NCBI GenBank assembly: GCA_028285625.1
Contig: JANQOX010000003.1
Coordinates: 62,001 to 126,000, forward strand
From: Myxococcota bacterium
GTDB taxonomy: Bacteria > Myxococcota_A > UBA9160 > UBA6930
Direction of reading: 5' to 3'
Length of the DNA stretch: 64,000 bases
Shown: positions 8,029 through 15,264 of the stretch, one piece after another
How the letters are laid out: each line of letters starts with the position of its first letter
Position numbering within the stretch: position 1 is the first letter of the stretch
Notes under the pieces: model-generated
The model's database searches: none
Told to the model about the DNA's origin: nothing
Seen by the model: the letters and a program-made list of their open reading frames with translations, nothing else
Program-made: the position numbers and the translations under genes

Positions 8029-9468
8029 CTAGGCCGCGAGCGATCTCCAGAGCAGCATCGCCGCGTACCCCCGCCACGGCCGACATGCCTCGGCGCGGTC
8101 GCGCAGCGCCGCTGCGGAAGCCGCCGGCGCACCCGGCGCGATGGCCTTTCGCAGGCCGAGATCGCCGTCCGGAAACGCATCGGGTTCGCCCAGCCCGCGC
8201 AGCGCTACGTAGTGGGCCGTCCAGGGCCCGACGCCGGGAAGCGCGCAGAGCCCCTCGACGATGGCGTCGAGCTCTCTGCCAGGGCGCAACACGTCCGACC
8301 CGTCCGCCACGACCTGGGCCAGGCCCGAGATGGCCCCGGCCCGTGCTCGCGGCAGGCCGAGCGTCGTGAGATCGGCCCGGGCCAGCCGCTCGGGCAGGGG
8401 GAACAGGTGCGTGAGACCCTCGTCGGGCTCGGACAACGGGTCGCCGAACTTCTCGACCAGCCGCGCCGCCAACGTGGTCGCCCCACGCACCGTGACCTGC
8501 TGGCCCAGGATGGCGCGCACGGCCAGCTCGAACGGGTCCCATGCGCCGGGGACGCGCACGCCCGGATGGCGGTCGAGTTCGCGCGACAGCAGGGCATCGC
8601 CGCGTAGTACCTGGGCGATGGAGGCGGGATCGGCGCCCAGGTCGAAGACCCGGCGCGCGCGGCTGGCGACGTCGGCCAGGATCGCGCCCCCGGCGCCAGA
8701 CACCCGCACTTCGATCTCGTGGTGTCCTTCGAGGGCGCGCACCTCGACCCGCGCTGGCTGGGTCGGGCCTCGCACCGCGCGCCGCCAGACGCCGCCGCGA
8801 ACGCACTCGACACCCGGGATCGCGCGCGAACCCAGGAACGCGAGCAAGCCGGGCAGGTCGAGCGGCGGGCGATAGGCCAGACGCATCCGGATCCCGTCGC
8901 TCGCGACGGCACTGCGGCGGCGGCGGCGTAGCTCGCGCGGCGGCTTTCCGTAGGTCGCGCGCAGACTCTCGTTGAAGCGGCGGATGCTGCCGAAGCCCGC
9001 CGCCAGCGCGACTTCGGTCATGGGCAGGTCGGTCTCGTCCAGCAGCTTCTTGGCGAACAGCAGCCGCCGGGTCTGCGCCACCGCGACGGGCGTGGCCCCG
9101 ACGTGGCGAAGGAACAGCCGCCGCAGGTGCCTTCCCCCGACGCCCACGCGGGCCGCCAGCACCTCCACGCCGCCTTCGTCGAGGGCTCCCTCCCCGATCA
9201 GGCGCAGCGCGCGACCCACCGCGGCCTCGGACCCGCACCAGGCCGGGGTGCCCGGAGCGGCTTCGGGTCGGCAGCGCAGACAGGGCCGATAACCGGCATC
9301 GCGCGCCGCGGCCGCCGACGCGAAGAACCGGCAGTTCTCGCGCAGCGGCGTACGGGCGGGACAGATGGGCCGGCAGAAGACCCCGGTGCTCGCGACCCCG
9401 GTGAAGAAGCGGCCGTCGAAGCGCGCATCGCGAGCGCGCAAGGCGCGGTAGCAGAGGTCAGGCTCCAT
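8029..9468 (-). CDS. Ada-AlkA fusion: AdaA methyl-acceptor/AraC regulator joined to DNA-3-methyladenine glycosylase II
   Basis: 479 residues from the ATG at 9468. Residues ~1-75 are the Ada zinc domain: GVFCRPICPARTP, then NCRFFASAAAARDAGY and PCLRCRPE give four Cys plus an acceptor Cys. Residues ~85-190 are an AraC-type helix-turn-helix (FGSIRRFNESLRATYGKPP). Residues ~195-479 are AlkA: helix-hairpin-helix LCALPGVGPWTAHYVALR and catalytic Asp in FPDGDLGLRKA. It should sense methylphosphotriesters, activate transcription and excise alkylated bases. No separate Ada C-terminal O6-methyltransferase domain is present. Confidence 0.93.
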   Translation of the reverse strand: MEPDLCYRALRARDARFDGRFFTGVASTGVFCRPICPARTPLRENCRFFASAAAARDAGYRPCLRCRPEAAPGTPAWCGSEAAVGRALRLIGEGALDEGGVEVLAARVGVGGRHLRRLFLRHVGATPVAVAQTRRLLFAKKLLDETDLPMTEVALAAGFGSIRRFNESLRATYGKPPRELRRRRRSAVASDGIRMRLAYRPPLDLPGLLAFLGSRAIPGVECVRGGVWRRAVRGPTQPARVEVRALEGHHEIEVRVSGAGGAILADVASRARRVFDLGADPASIAQVLRGDALLSRELDRHPGVRVPGAWDPFELAVRAILGQQVTVRGATTLAARLVEKFGDPLSEPDEGLTHLFPLPERLARADLTTLGLPRARAGAISGLAQVVADGSDVLRPGRELDAIVEGLCALPGVGPWTAHYVALRGLGEPDAFPDGDLGLRKAIAPGAPAASAAALRDRAEACRPWRGYAAMLLWRSLAA

Positions 9469-9728
9469 GGTCTCCAGGGTGGCGCGACGGACCCGCTCGA
9501 CTGGCGATTTTCGGACATCGCCGTCACCGGCACCAGGCCGACCGGGCCCGGCGCAATCGAGCCGGCCGGATCGCGGGGCGATGTCCAGGGCTCCGGCACC
9601 CCTGTCCAGGGGTTGGGCAGCCGAGACCGGACCGCGCCGGCGAAAGCGGTGGCGCCCACGCAGAACCGCTCCGAGGGCATCGACGACCGGGCACGCGGGT
9701 TGCAGAACCCCCCGGTGAGGGAGGCCCC

Positions 9729-10391
9729 GTGTTCGTCCGCGTCCACGACTCCGCGCCGGCAGAGATCGGCCGCACCCGTGCGCGAGCGTCGGCACAGCGC
9801 AGCTACGAGGTCCACGACACCCCGTCGGGGACGGTTCACCTGCGGCTCTGGGGCAGCCTGCCACTCGGATGGGCCGGCTCGCTCACGCGAGGGCTCGCCG
9901 ACGCGGGGCTCTCGGTTCGACGCGCGGTGGCACGCCGGGGCGCCGGCACCGCCTGGATCGCGGCATTCGAGATCGAGCGAACGTCAGAATGCGCCGATCC
10001 GATGCTCGTCGACTATCTCGCCCTGACCACCGCGGCCGCCGCCGCCCGGGACGTCGACCTGCACGTGACGCGGCATCGGGTCGAACCCGACGCCAGCGGC
10101 TGCGTGCACATCGAGGTCGAAGCGCCCGACCAGCCGGGCTTTCTGGCCGGCTTGCTCGAGCGGCTCCGCTTCCTTCGGCTCGAGCCCATCGCCCTCGAAA
10201 TCGACACCGGCCCCGACGGCGCGCGAGACCGGATCAGCGTGAGGCCTTGCGAAGGCGACCGGGTGAGCCCTGGCACTTTGCGCGTACTCGACGAGGTCCT
10301 CGCCGGGACGCTCCTCTGCGCCCCGAAGGGCGAGCCGCCCGAAGAAACCGGGGGCTCGGGATCGAATCGATCGACATCTGCCATGCTCTAA
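9729..10391 (+). CDS. ACT-domain protein of unknown function
   Basis: 220 residues, GTG start, cytosolic. The C-terminal half contains an ACT-like domain (VHIEVEAPDQPGFLAGLLE then RLEPIALEIDT). The N-terminal half (VHLRLWGSLPLGWAGSLTR then WIAAFEIER) resembles a second, more divergent ACT repeat. Such tandem ACT proteins bind amino acids or act as regulatory subunits. There is no enzyme domain attached. It diverges from the Ada-AlkA gene across a 260-bp gap (9469-9728) in which I see no clear promoter. Confidence 0.62.
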   Translation: MFVRVHDSAPAEIGRTRARASAQRSYEVHDTPSGTVHLRLWGSLPLGWAGSLTRGLADAGLSVRRAVARRGAGTAWIAAFEIERTSECADPMLVDYLALTTAAAAARDVDLHVTRHRVEPDASGCVHIEVEAPDQPGFLAGLLERLRFLRLEPIALEIDTGPDGARDRISVRPCEGDRVSPGTLRVLDEVLAGTLLCAPKGEPPEETGGSGSNRSTSAML

Positions 10392-10397
10392 GGGGTC

Positions 10398-11528
10398 ATG
10401 TGCCGATCCCGTGCCCGTCCGAAGCCCGTCGCGCGTGCCGTCCAGCTCGCCGTCCGCCGGATCGGGCTCGCCGCGCTCGTGGTGGGCCTCGCCGCGGCCC
10501 CGGCCGCCGCGCTGCCGCCCGAGCTCGAGGGCCGGCTCGACGTCGAGGTGCTCTCGTGTGCGCCGCACCCGACCGGCCCAGGCCTGCTTCGCGCCGAAGT
10601 GGAGCTGCGCACGGGGGCCACCGAGGTGCGCCTGCCGGGACTGCGCTGTGGCGCCTTCGTACCAGGCACCGACGACGTCCTGTTCCTCTCTCGCGTGCCC
10701 TCTCCCGAGCGCCTGCCGCCGCAGACCTCGCGAAGCTTCCTCTCGGTGTTTCCGGGCGACGCGCGACACGACGAGTGCCGTTGCGTGGTGGACGACCTGT
10801 CGCGCCTGCGCGAGGTGCCGCGCTTCGAGCCGGAAGCGCCGCCCGAAGACCCGCGCGCGCCGGACCCGCCGCGGGGCGGCGAGACGCCGGATCTGGACCC
10901 CCAGGACCCGTCGCTGATCCCGCTACTCGAAGCGTGGCTGGGCGTCGAGCTGCCGGGCGATCGGCCCAGGGCCTCGCTTCCGACCGCCGAGCCGACGCCG
11001 CCGCCCCCGCCCGATCCGCCCGCCGCCGACGTCTTGCGACGCGAACGGGTCCTGGTGCCGCGGGCCGCCATGCGGCGGGGGCCTGGGCGGGGCCCCGAGA
11101 CGGGGAGCGTGGCCGCCGGCGACGCCGTCGACGTGATCGCACTCGAAGCCGGCTGGAAGTGGATCCGCGTGCCCGACACCCGCCAGGAAGGCTGGATCCC
11201 CGACGACGCATCGACCTCCGACCTCGATGCGCCGGACCGCCTGGCCGCGGCCCTGGCCGAGTTCGACCCGTACCTGTCTCCCGACCGCCGTGCGGCGCTC
11301 GACGTCTCCGGCCTGTGCGACGCCGGCAGCGCTGCGCCGCTCGACTCCCTGGTCTTTGCGCTGCTGCCCGAGCTCCACGCGGTGTTCGTGACCAGCCTCT
11401 GGCATGCGCTGGGACGCGATCAGCGCGATGCATTCGAGACCTACGTGGGCGAGTGCTTCGACGTGCGCCGCATCGTCGACGTGTCCACCGGCGACGAACT
11501 GCGCAACCGGGCGTGGGACCGAGGGTGA
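10398..11528 (+). CDS. Secreted SH3-like domain protein
   Basis: 376 residues. A signal peptide (GLAALVVGLAAAPAAALP) is followed by a ~90-residue domain with several Cys, a Pro/Asp-rich linker (residues ~130-210), and a bacterial SH3-like domain near 215-270 (TGSVAAGDAVDVIALEAGWKW... EGWIPDD). The last ~100 residues are helical, with Cys in SGLCDAG and GECFD. SH3b domains of this kind usually bind cell-wall or periplasmic partners. The stop overlaps the GTG of the next gene (GTGA), so the two are coupled. Confidence 0.68.
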   Translation: MCRSRARPKPVARAVQLAVRRIGLAALVVGLAAAPAAALPPELEGRLDVEVLSCAPHPTGPGLLRAEVELRTGATEVRLPGLRCGAFVPGTDDVLFLSRVPSPERLPPQTSRSFLSVFPGDARHDECRCVVDDLSRLREVPRFEPEAPPEDPRAPDPPRGGETPDLDPQDPSLIPLLEAWLGVELPGDRPRASLPTAEPTPPPPPDPPAADVLRRERVLVPRAAMRRGPGRGPETGSVAAGDAVDVIALEAGWKWIRVPDTRQEGWIPDDASTSDLDAPDRLAAALAEFDPYLSPDRRAALDVSGLCDAGSAAPLDSLVFALLPELHAVFVTSLWHALGRDQRDAFETYVGECFDVRRIVDVSTGDELRNRAWDRG

Positions 11529-12499
11529 GCCGGCCGCCTGGGCTACGCTCGGGCGCCTTCGAAGGACGGTGCGCCCTGCCCTGCCAGCGACTCGAACGGT
11601 TCCGGCGACGATGCGGTCTGGCCGCAGGCCTCTACGCGCTCACCATCGCGGGTGCGAGCGCGCTCTGCGCCGCGACGAGCTTCCTGCTGGCGGGGTCGAG
11701 CTTCCTGCTGGCGGGTGCCAGTCTCGCGCAGGACGCCTCCCCCGCAACGGCGGCGCCCGCAGGCCTGCCCGAGGGTGCCGCGGTCGTCGCCCGGGTGAAC
11801 GAACGCGACGAAGGCGAGTCGTCCACGCGCCAGGTGCGCATGACCCTGGAGGACAAGCGCGGCCACCAGCGCGTGCGCGAGACCGTCTTCGTGCGGCGCT
11901 TCTTCGACGAGGAGAAGCGCATGGCGATCTTCTACGAGTCGCCTTCCAACGTGAAGGGGACGGCCTTCCTCACCTACGACTACGGCCAGGTCGACCGCGA
12001 GGACGACCAGTGGTTGTACCTGCCGGCGCTGCGTCGCGCCCGGCGCATCTCGGCCTCCGATCGGGGCGACTACTTTCTCGGCACCGACCTCACCTACGAG
12101 GACATCAAGAACGAGACGCGCATCTCGATCGGCGACTACGACTGGCGAACGGTCGAAGAGGTCGAGGTCGACGGCCACCGCTGCCTCCGTGTCGAAGGCG
12201 TGCCCCGCACGGAGCAGATCTCGCGCGAGCTCGGCTATGGGCGGGTGCAGGTCGACGTGGACGCCGAGATCTGGATCGTGCGCGCGAGCGAGTACTGGGA
12301 CCGCGCCGATCGGCACCTGAAGACGTCGCAGGTCGGCGACATCCGGCAGGTGGACGGCATCTGGACCCCGCACCGCATCGAGGTGCGCAACCACCGCAGC
12401 GGTCACCAGACCACCTTCGAGGTGTCCGGGGTGGACTACGCGACGCCCATCGACGAGGGCGTCTTCCAGGTGGGCTCGCTACGCCGCGGACCGCCCTAG
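11525..12499 (+). CDS. Outer-membrane lipoprotein-sorting (LolA-like) family protein
   Basis: 324 residues from a GTG that overlaps the previous stop. The body matches the LolA-like periplasmic family often found with RND/MMPL exporters: VFVRRFFDEEKRMAIFYES, KGTAFLTYDYG, DQWLYLPALRRARRISAS, YFLGTDLTYEDIK, and the C-terminal VEVRNHRSGHQTTFEVSGV. It probably binds a lipid or lipoprotein in the periplasm. No MMPL transporter is adjacent here. The hydrophobic core of the signal peptide contains a duplicated seven-residue unit (SFLLAGS/SFLLAGA). Confidence 0.85.
   Translation: MSRPPGLRSGAFEGRCALPCQRLERFRRRCGLAAGLYALTIAGASALCAATSFLLAGSSFLLAGASLAQDASPATAAPAGLPEGAAVVARVNERDEGESSTRQVRMTLEDKRGHQRVRETVFVRRFFDEEKRMAIFYESPSNVKGTAFLTYDYGQVDREDDQWLYLPALRRARRISASDRGDYFLGTDLTYEDIKNETRISIGDYDWRTVEEVEVDGHRCLRVEGVPRTEQISRELGYGRVQVDVDAEIWIVRASEYWDRADRHLKTSQVGDIRQVDGIWTPHRIEVRNHRSGHQTTFEVSGVDYATPIDEGVFQVGSLRRGPP
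11677..11718 (+). repeat. 21-bp tandem duplication inside a signal peptide
   Basis: Two near-identical 21-bp units, 11677-11697 and 11698-11718, differing only in the last bases. Each encodes SFLLAG plus one small residue in the h-region of the LolA-like protein. Because the unit is a multiple of three it keeps the frame and lengthens the hydrophobic core. Confidence 0.85.
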
Positions 12500-12583
12500 C
12501 GAGCCGCCACGCTCGCGCACCGAACCCAACCCATGGGCCGCACGGCCAGAATCGGCGACCCGTGCGACCCGGAGATCGCAGAC

Positions 12584-13366
12584 ATGACGGCAAGACTGGA
12601 CGGACGCATCGCCCTCATCACGGGCGCCTCCTCGGGCATCGGCGCGGCCTGCGCCGAGCGCTTCGAGCGCGAGGGCGCGCGCATCGCGGGCCTCGACATC
12701 GCGCCCCAGCCCGAGGGCTCGCCCTGTGAGGCCTGGCGCGAGGTCGACGTGCGCGACGAGCAGGCGGTGAGCCAGGCGATCACATCCCTCGCCGAGTCCC
12801 TCGGCCGCATCGACATCCTGGTCAACGCCGCCGGCGTCGCGGGCGGGGGCCCCGCCCACGAACTCGATCAGGACGAGTGGGACCGGGTCGTCGACATCAA
12901 CCTGAAGGGCACGTTCCTGGTCTCGAAGCACGTGCTGGCGCGCATGGTCGCCCAGGGCAGCGGCAACCTCGTGCATCTGGCCAGCGTCGAGGGCCTGATG
13001 GGCCTCGAAGGCGCCCTGCCCTACAACGCCTCGAAGGGCGGTGTGGTGCTGATGACCCGCAACATGGCCATCGACTACGGGCGCCTGGGCATCCGCGTCA
13101 ACTGCATCTGCCCCGGCTTCATCGAGACGCCCATGACCGGCTTGCTGCGCGAGCCGGGCCTCGAGCCGATCCAGAAGGCGATCACCGAAGCGCACATGCT
13201 CGGGCGCATGGGCCAACCGCAAGAAGTGGCGGCGGCCGCGGCGTTCCTCGCGAGCGACGACGCCTCGTTCGTGTCGGGACACGCGCTGGTCGTCGACGGC
13301 GGCTTCACGGCGGGGCATCGCTTCGGCACCAGCGAGGTGCTCGCGAGCCTCGCACCCGAGGGCTGA
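12584..13366 (+). CDS. SDR-family NAD(P)-dependent oxidoreductase
   Basis: 260 residues from the ATG at 12584, which has GGAG upstream; the frame is open 17 codons earlier but without SDR sequence. Cofactor loop ITGASSGIGAACAE (TGxxxGIG), NAAGVAGGG (NNAG-like), catalytic Ser in HLASVEGLMG, and YNASKGGV (YxxxK). The C-terminus ends SGHALVVDGGFTAGHRF, typical of classical SDRs. It oxidises or reduces a hydroxyl/keto group. The many acyl-CoA genes nearby suggest a lipid or steroid substrate, but that is inference. Confidence 0.93.
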   Translation: MTARLDGRIALITGASSGIGAACAERFEREGARIAGLDIAPQPEGSPCEAWREVDVRDEQAVSQAITSLAESLGRIDILVNAAGVAGGGPAHELDQDEWDRVVDINLKGTFLVSKHVLARMVAQGSGNLVHLASVEGLMGLEGALPYNASKGGVVLMTRNMAIDYGRLGIRVNCICPGFIETPMTGLLREPGLEPIQKAITEAHMLGRMGQPQEVAAAAAFLASDDASFVSGHALVVDGGFTAGHRFGTSEVLASLAPEG

Positions 13367-13395
13367 GCCGCCGGGCCGCGCGTGGCGCGCCGGAC

Positions 13396-13905
13396 CTAGG
13401 GCCTCTCGAACAGGCGCACGGTGTAGCCGTGCTCCAGCGCGGTTCCGAGCTCGCGAAAGCCGAGCGAGCGGTAGTAGCCGCGCAACGAGGCGTTGCCGTC
13501 CCAGCAGTCGAGCCGCAACACGGGAAAGCCCTGCTCGCGCGCCCAGTCCTCGGCCCGGGCGACCACGCGCGCGCCGAGCCCCGTGCCCGCGGCGGCACGC
13601 CGCACCGCGAGCTTGTGGAGGTAGACCGCGTCCCCCGCGACGCCCTCCCAGGCCTCATAGCGTTCGGGGCTGAGGATGCAGCCCGCGAGCGTGTCGTCGC
13701 CCTGCGTCGCGCGGAGCAGGCAGCCCGACCGCACGAGTTCGCGAAGCCGGGCCTGCTGGGCGCGATTCGAACCCGGCTCCCACTGCGGAATGCCCCGATC
13801 CCAGAGCCACTGGCCGGCTTCTTCGAGGACGTCCACGAAGTCGGCGAGCGCCAGCTCGCCGTCGGGCGCAGCGGCGATCTCGATGGCCTCGCCGGGCTCG
13901 GGCAT
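13396..13905 (-). CDS. GNAT-family N-acetyltransferase
   Basis: 169 residues. The acetyl-CoA loop is VYLHKLAVRRAAAGTGLG (beta4 and the R-x-x-G-x-G/A-like turn). The C-terminal motif B is LDCWDGNASLRGYYRSLGF. The acceptor is unknown. It starts just behind the stop of the AlkP-superfamily gene at 13910 (4-bp gap), so the two are co-transcribed on the minus strand. Confidence 0.87.
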   Translation of the reverse strand: MPEPGEAIEIAAAPDGELALADFVDVLEEAGQWLWDRGIPQWEPGSNRAQQARLRELVRSGCLLRATQGDDTLAGCILSPERYEAWEGVAGDAVYLHKLAVRRAAAGTGLGARVVARAEDWAREQGFPVLRLDCWDGNASLRGYYRSLGFRELGTALEHGYTVRLFERP

Positions 13906-13909
13906 GCCG

Positions 13910-15214
13910 CTAGGGAGCGGCTGGCGCCGCGCCGAGACCGGGGATGGCCCGGCCCTCGGACTGCGCTGGAGGCCCGATGCCCAGCAGCGCCGCCACGGTG
14001 GGCGCCACGTCGATGACGTTCACGCGCGGGAGCTTCGTCCCGGCGGGCACCCCCCGACCCAGCGCGAACAGCGACGCGCCCATGTCGGGCAGCGTCGGGT
14101 CGTAGCCGTGCGTGCCCACCACGCCGCCCCAAAGGGACGAGGCCTGGCGCCAGCGGTTCAGGCTGCTCCCGCTGCGGGTGAGCATCACGGGCGGGCGCGT
14201 GGTCGCCACCACGTGCCCCACGCGCGTGGGGTGGCGGAAACGAAGCGCCTCGGGAATCCGAGCGGTCGTCCATGCGTCGACCCCGTCCATTGCGTCGAGG
14301 GTGGTTGCGGCCTCCGCAGCGGCCGTCGGATCGTCGAGATAGACCATCGCGTAGCCACCACCCTGCATCACGCGTCCGCGAATCCCGGCCGCTTCGAGTC
14401 CGGCCGCCGCGTCGATGGCTTCGGTCACGGCGGCCATGCCGTGGTCGCTGACCACGAGCAGCGTCGTGTGCGACCACGCCTCGCGCGCGTCGAGCGCCTC
14501 GAGCAGGCGAAGCAGCTCGCGATCCTGGCCAGCGAGCTGCGCACGCGTGTTCTCGTGATCCGGGCCGTGGCGGTGGCCCATCTTGTCCGCGCCGTGCCAC
14601 CACGACATCACCAGGCGCGGGCGCTCGGGCTCGGGCAGGTCGAGCCAGGCGAGGATCTGGTCGGCCTTCTCGCGCTCGCCGACGGTACCGTCGAAGGGCG
14701 CCACGCGGTGGGTGGCGCCCACGCCCCGCCAGTCGGTTTCCGAACCCACCCAGAAGTAGACGGCCGCGCGAACGCCCTGGCGCTCGGCTGCGGCCCAGAG
14801 GGGTTCGGCGTCCAGGAAGCGTGCGTCGTTGCCGTAGTCGAACTCCCCGAGCTCCGGGTCGTGGAAGCGATTGGCCACGATGCCGTGACGATCGGCATGC
14901 GCACCCGTGGCGAGCGACACGTGGTTCGGAAACGTGCTGGACGGAAACACCGGCACGAGCGACTCGGCCCGCGCGCCCTCGCGTGCCATCCGGCCGAGCG
15001 CGGCCAGGCCCGGGTCGCGATCGAGGTAGTCGTGGCGCAGCCCATCGAACGACAGCACGATCACGGTGGGCTCGGCGCCGCCCGCCTCCGCCGCCGACGG
15101 CGGCGACACGAGCAGGGCGATCAGCAGGACCCACCCGCACGGCGCGATCGCTGCGAGCAGGCAGGACACACGCGGAATGAAGATCCGCACAAGGTGGCGG
15201 GCGGCTTCGGTCAC
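13910..15214 (-). CDS. Type I phosphodiesterase / nucleotide pyrophosphatase family (AlkP superfamily)
   Basis: 434 residues, GTG start, with a signal or anchor segment (WVLLIALLVSPPSAAEA). Metal and nucleophile motifs of the NPP group are visible: VIVLSFDGLRHDYL (Asp), VFPSSTFPNHVSLATG (Thr nucleophile), WWHGADKMGHRHGPD, VVSDHGMA (Asp-His) and VGTHGYDP (His). It is a periplasmic or surface phosphohydrolase cleaving a phosphodiester or pyrophosphate. It diverges from another AlkP-superfamily gene across 50 bp. TACGCT ends six bases before its GTG, so the mRNA may be leaderless. Confidence 0.9.
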   Translation of the reverse strand: MTEAARHLVRIFIPRVSCLLAAIAPCGWVLLIALLVSPPSAAEAGGAEPTVIVLSFDGLRHDYLDRDPGLAALGRMAREGARAESLVPVFPSSTFPNHVSLATGAHADRHGIVANRFHDPELGEFDYGNDARFLDAEPLWAAAERQGVRAAVYFWVGSETDWRGVGATHRVAPFDGTVGEREKADQILAWLDLPEPERPRLVMSWWHGADKMGHRHGPDHENTRAQLAGQDRELLRLLEALDAREAWSHTTLLVVSDHGMAAVTEAIDAAAGLEAAGIRGRVMQGGGYAMVYLDDPTAAAEAATTLDAMDGVDAWTTARIPEALRFRHPTRVGHVVATTRPPVMLTRSGSSLNRWRQASSLWGGVVGTHGYDPTLPDMGASLFALGRGVPAGTKLPRVNVIDVAPTVAALLGIGPPAQSEGRAIPGLGAAPAAP

Positions 15215-15220
15215 GGGGGC

Positions 15221-15226
15221 AGCGTA
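15221..15226 (-). promoter_or_regulatory. Putative -10 box TACGCT, leaderless start
   Basis: TACGCT (minus strand) is separated from the GTG at 15214 by exactly six bases (GCCCCC). Transcription would begin at the start codon itself. No ribosome site is present between. The opposite-strand gene has its own hexamer (TAGCCT, 15234-15239) eight bases away. Confidence 0.5.
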
Positions 15227-15233
15227 GCCAAGC

Positions 15234-15239
15234 TAGCCT
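15234..15239 (+). promoter_or_regulatory. Putative -10 box TAGCCT for the 15265 gene
   Basis: TAGCCT lies 25 bases before the ATG at 15265. It leaves a ~19-nt leader that contains GGAGG. With the minus-strand hexamer at 15221-15226 it makes a compact bidirectional promoter of about 50 bp. Confidence 0.45.
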
Positions 15240-15264
15240 CGCAGCCCTGGCTGGAGGGCCGAGG

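Noticed and set aside
9869-11524. Upstream extension of the LolA-like frame through two other genes
   Set aside because: The first ~550 codons are Arg-rich and lie over the ACT and SH3 genes in another frame; the GTG at 11525 gives a proper signal peptide.
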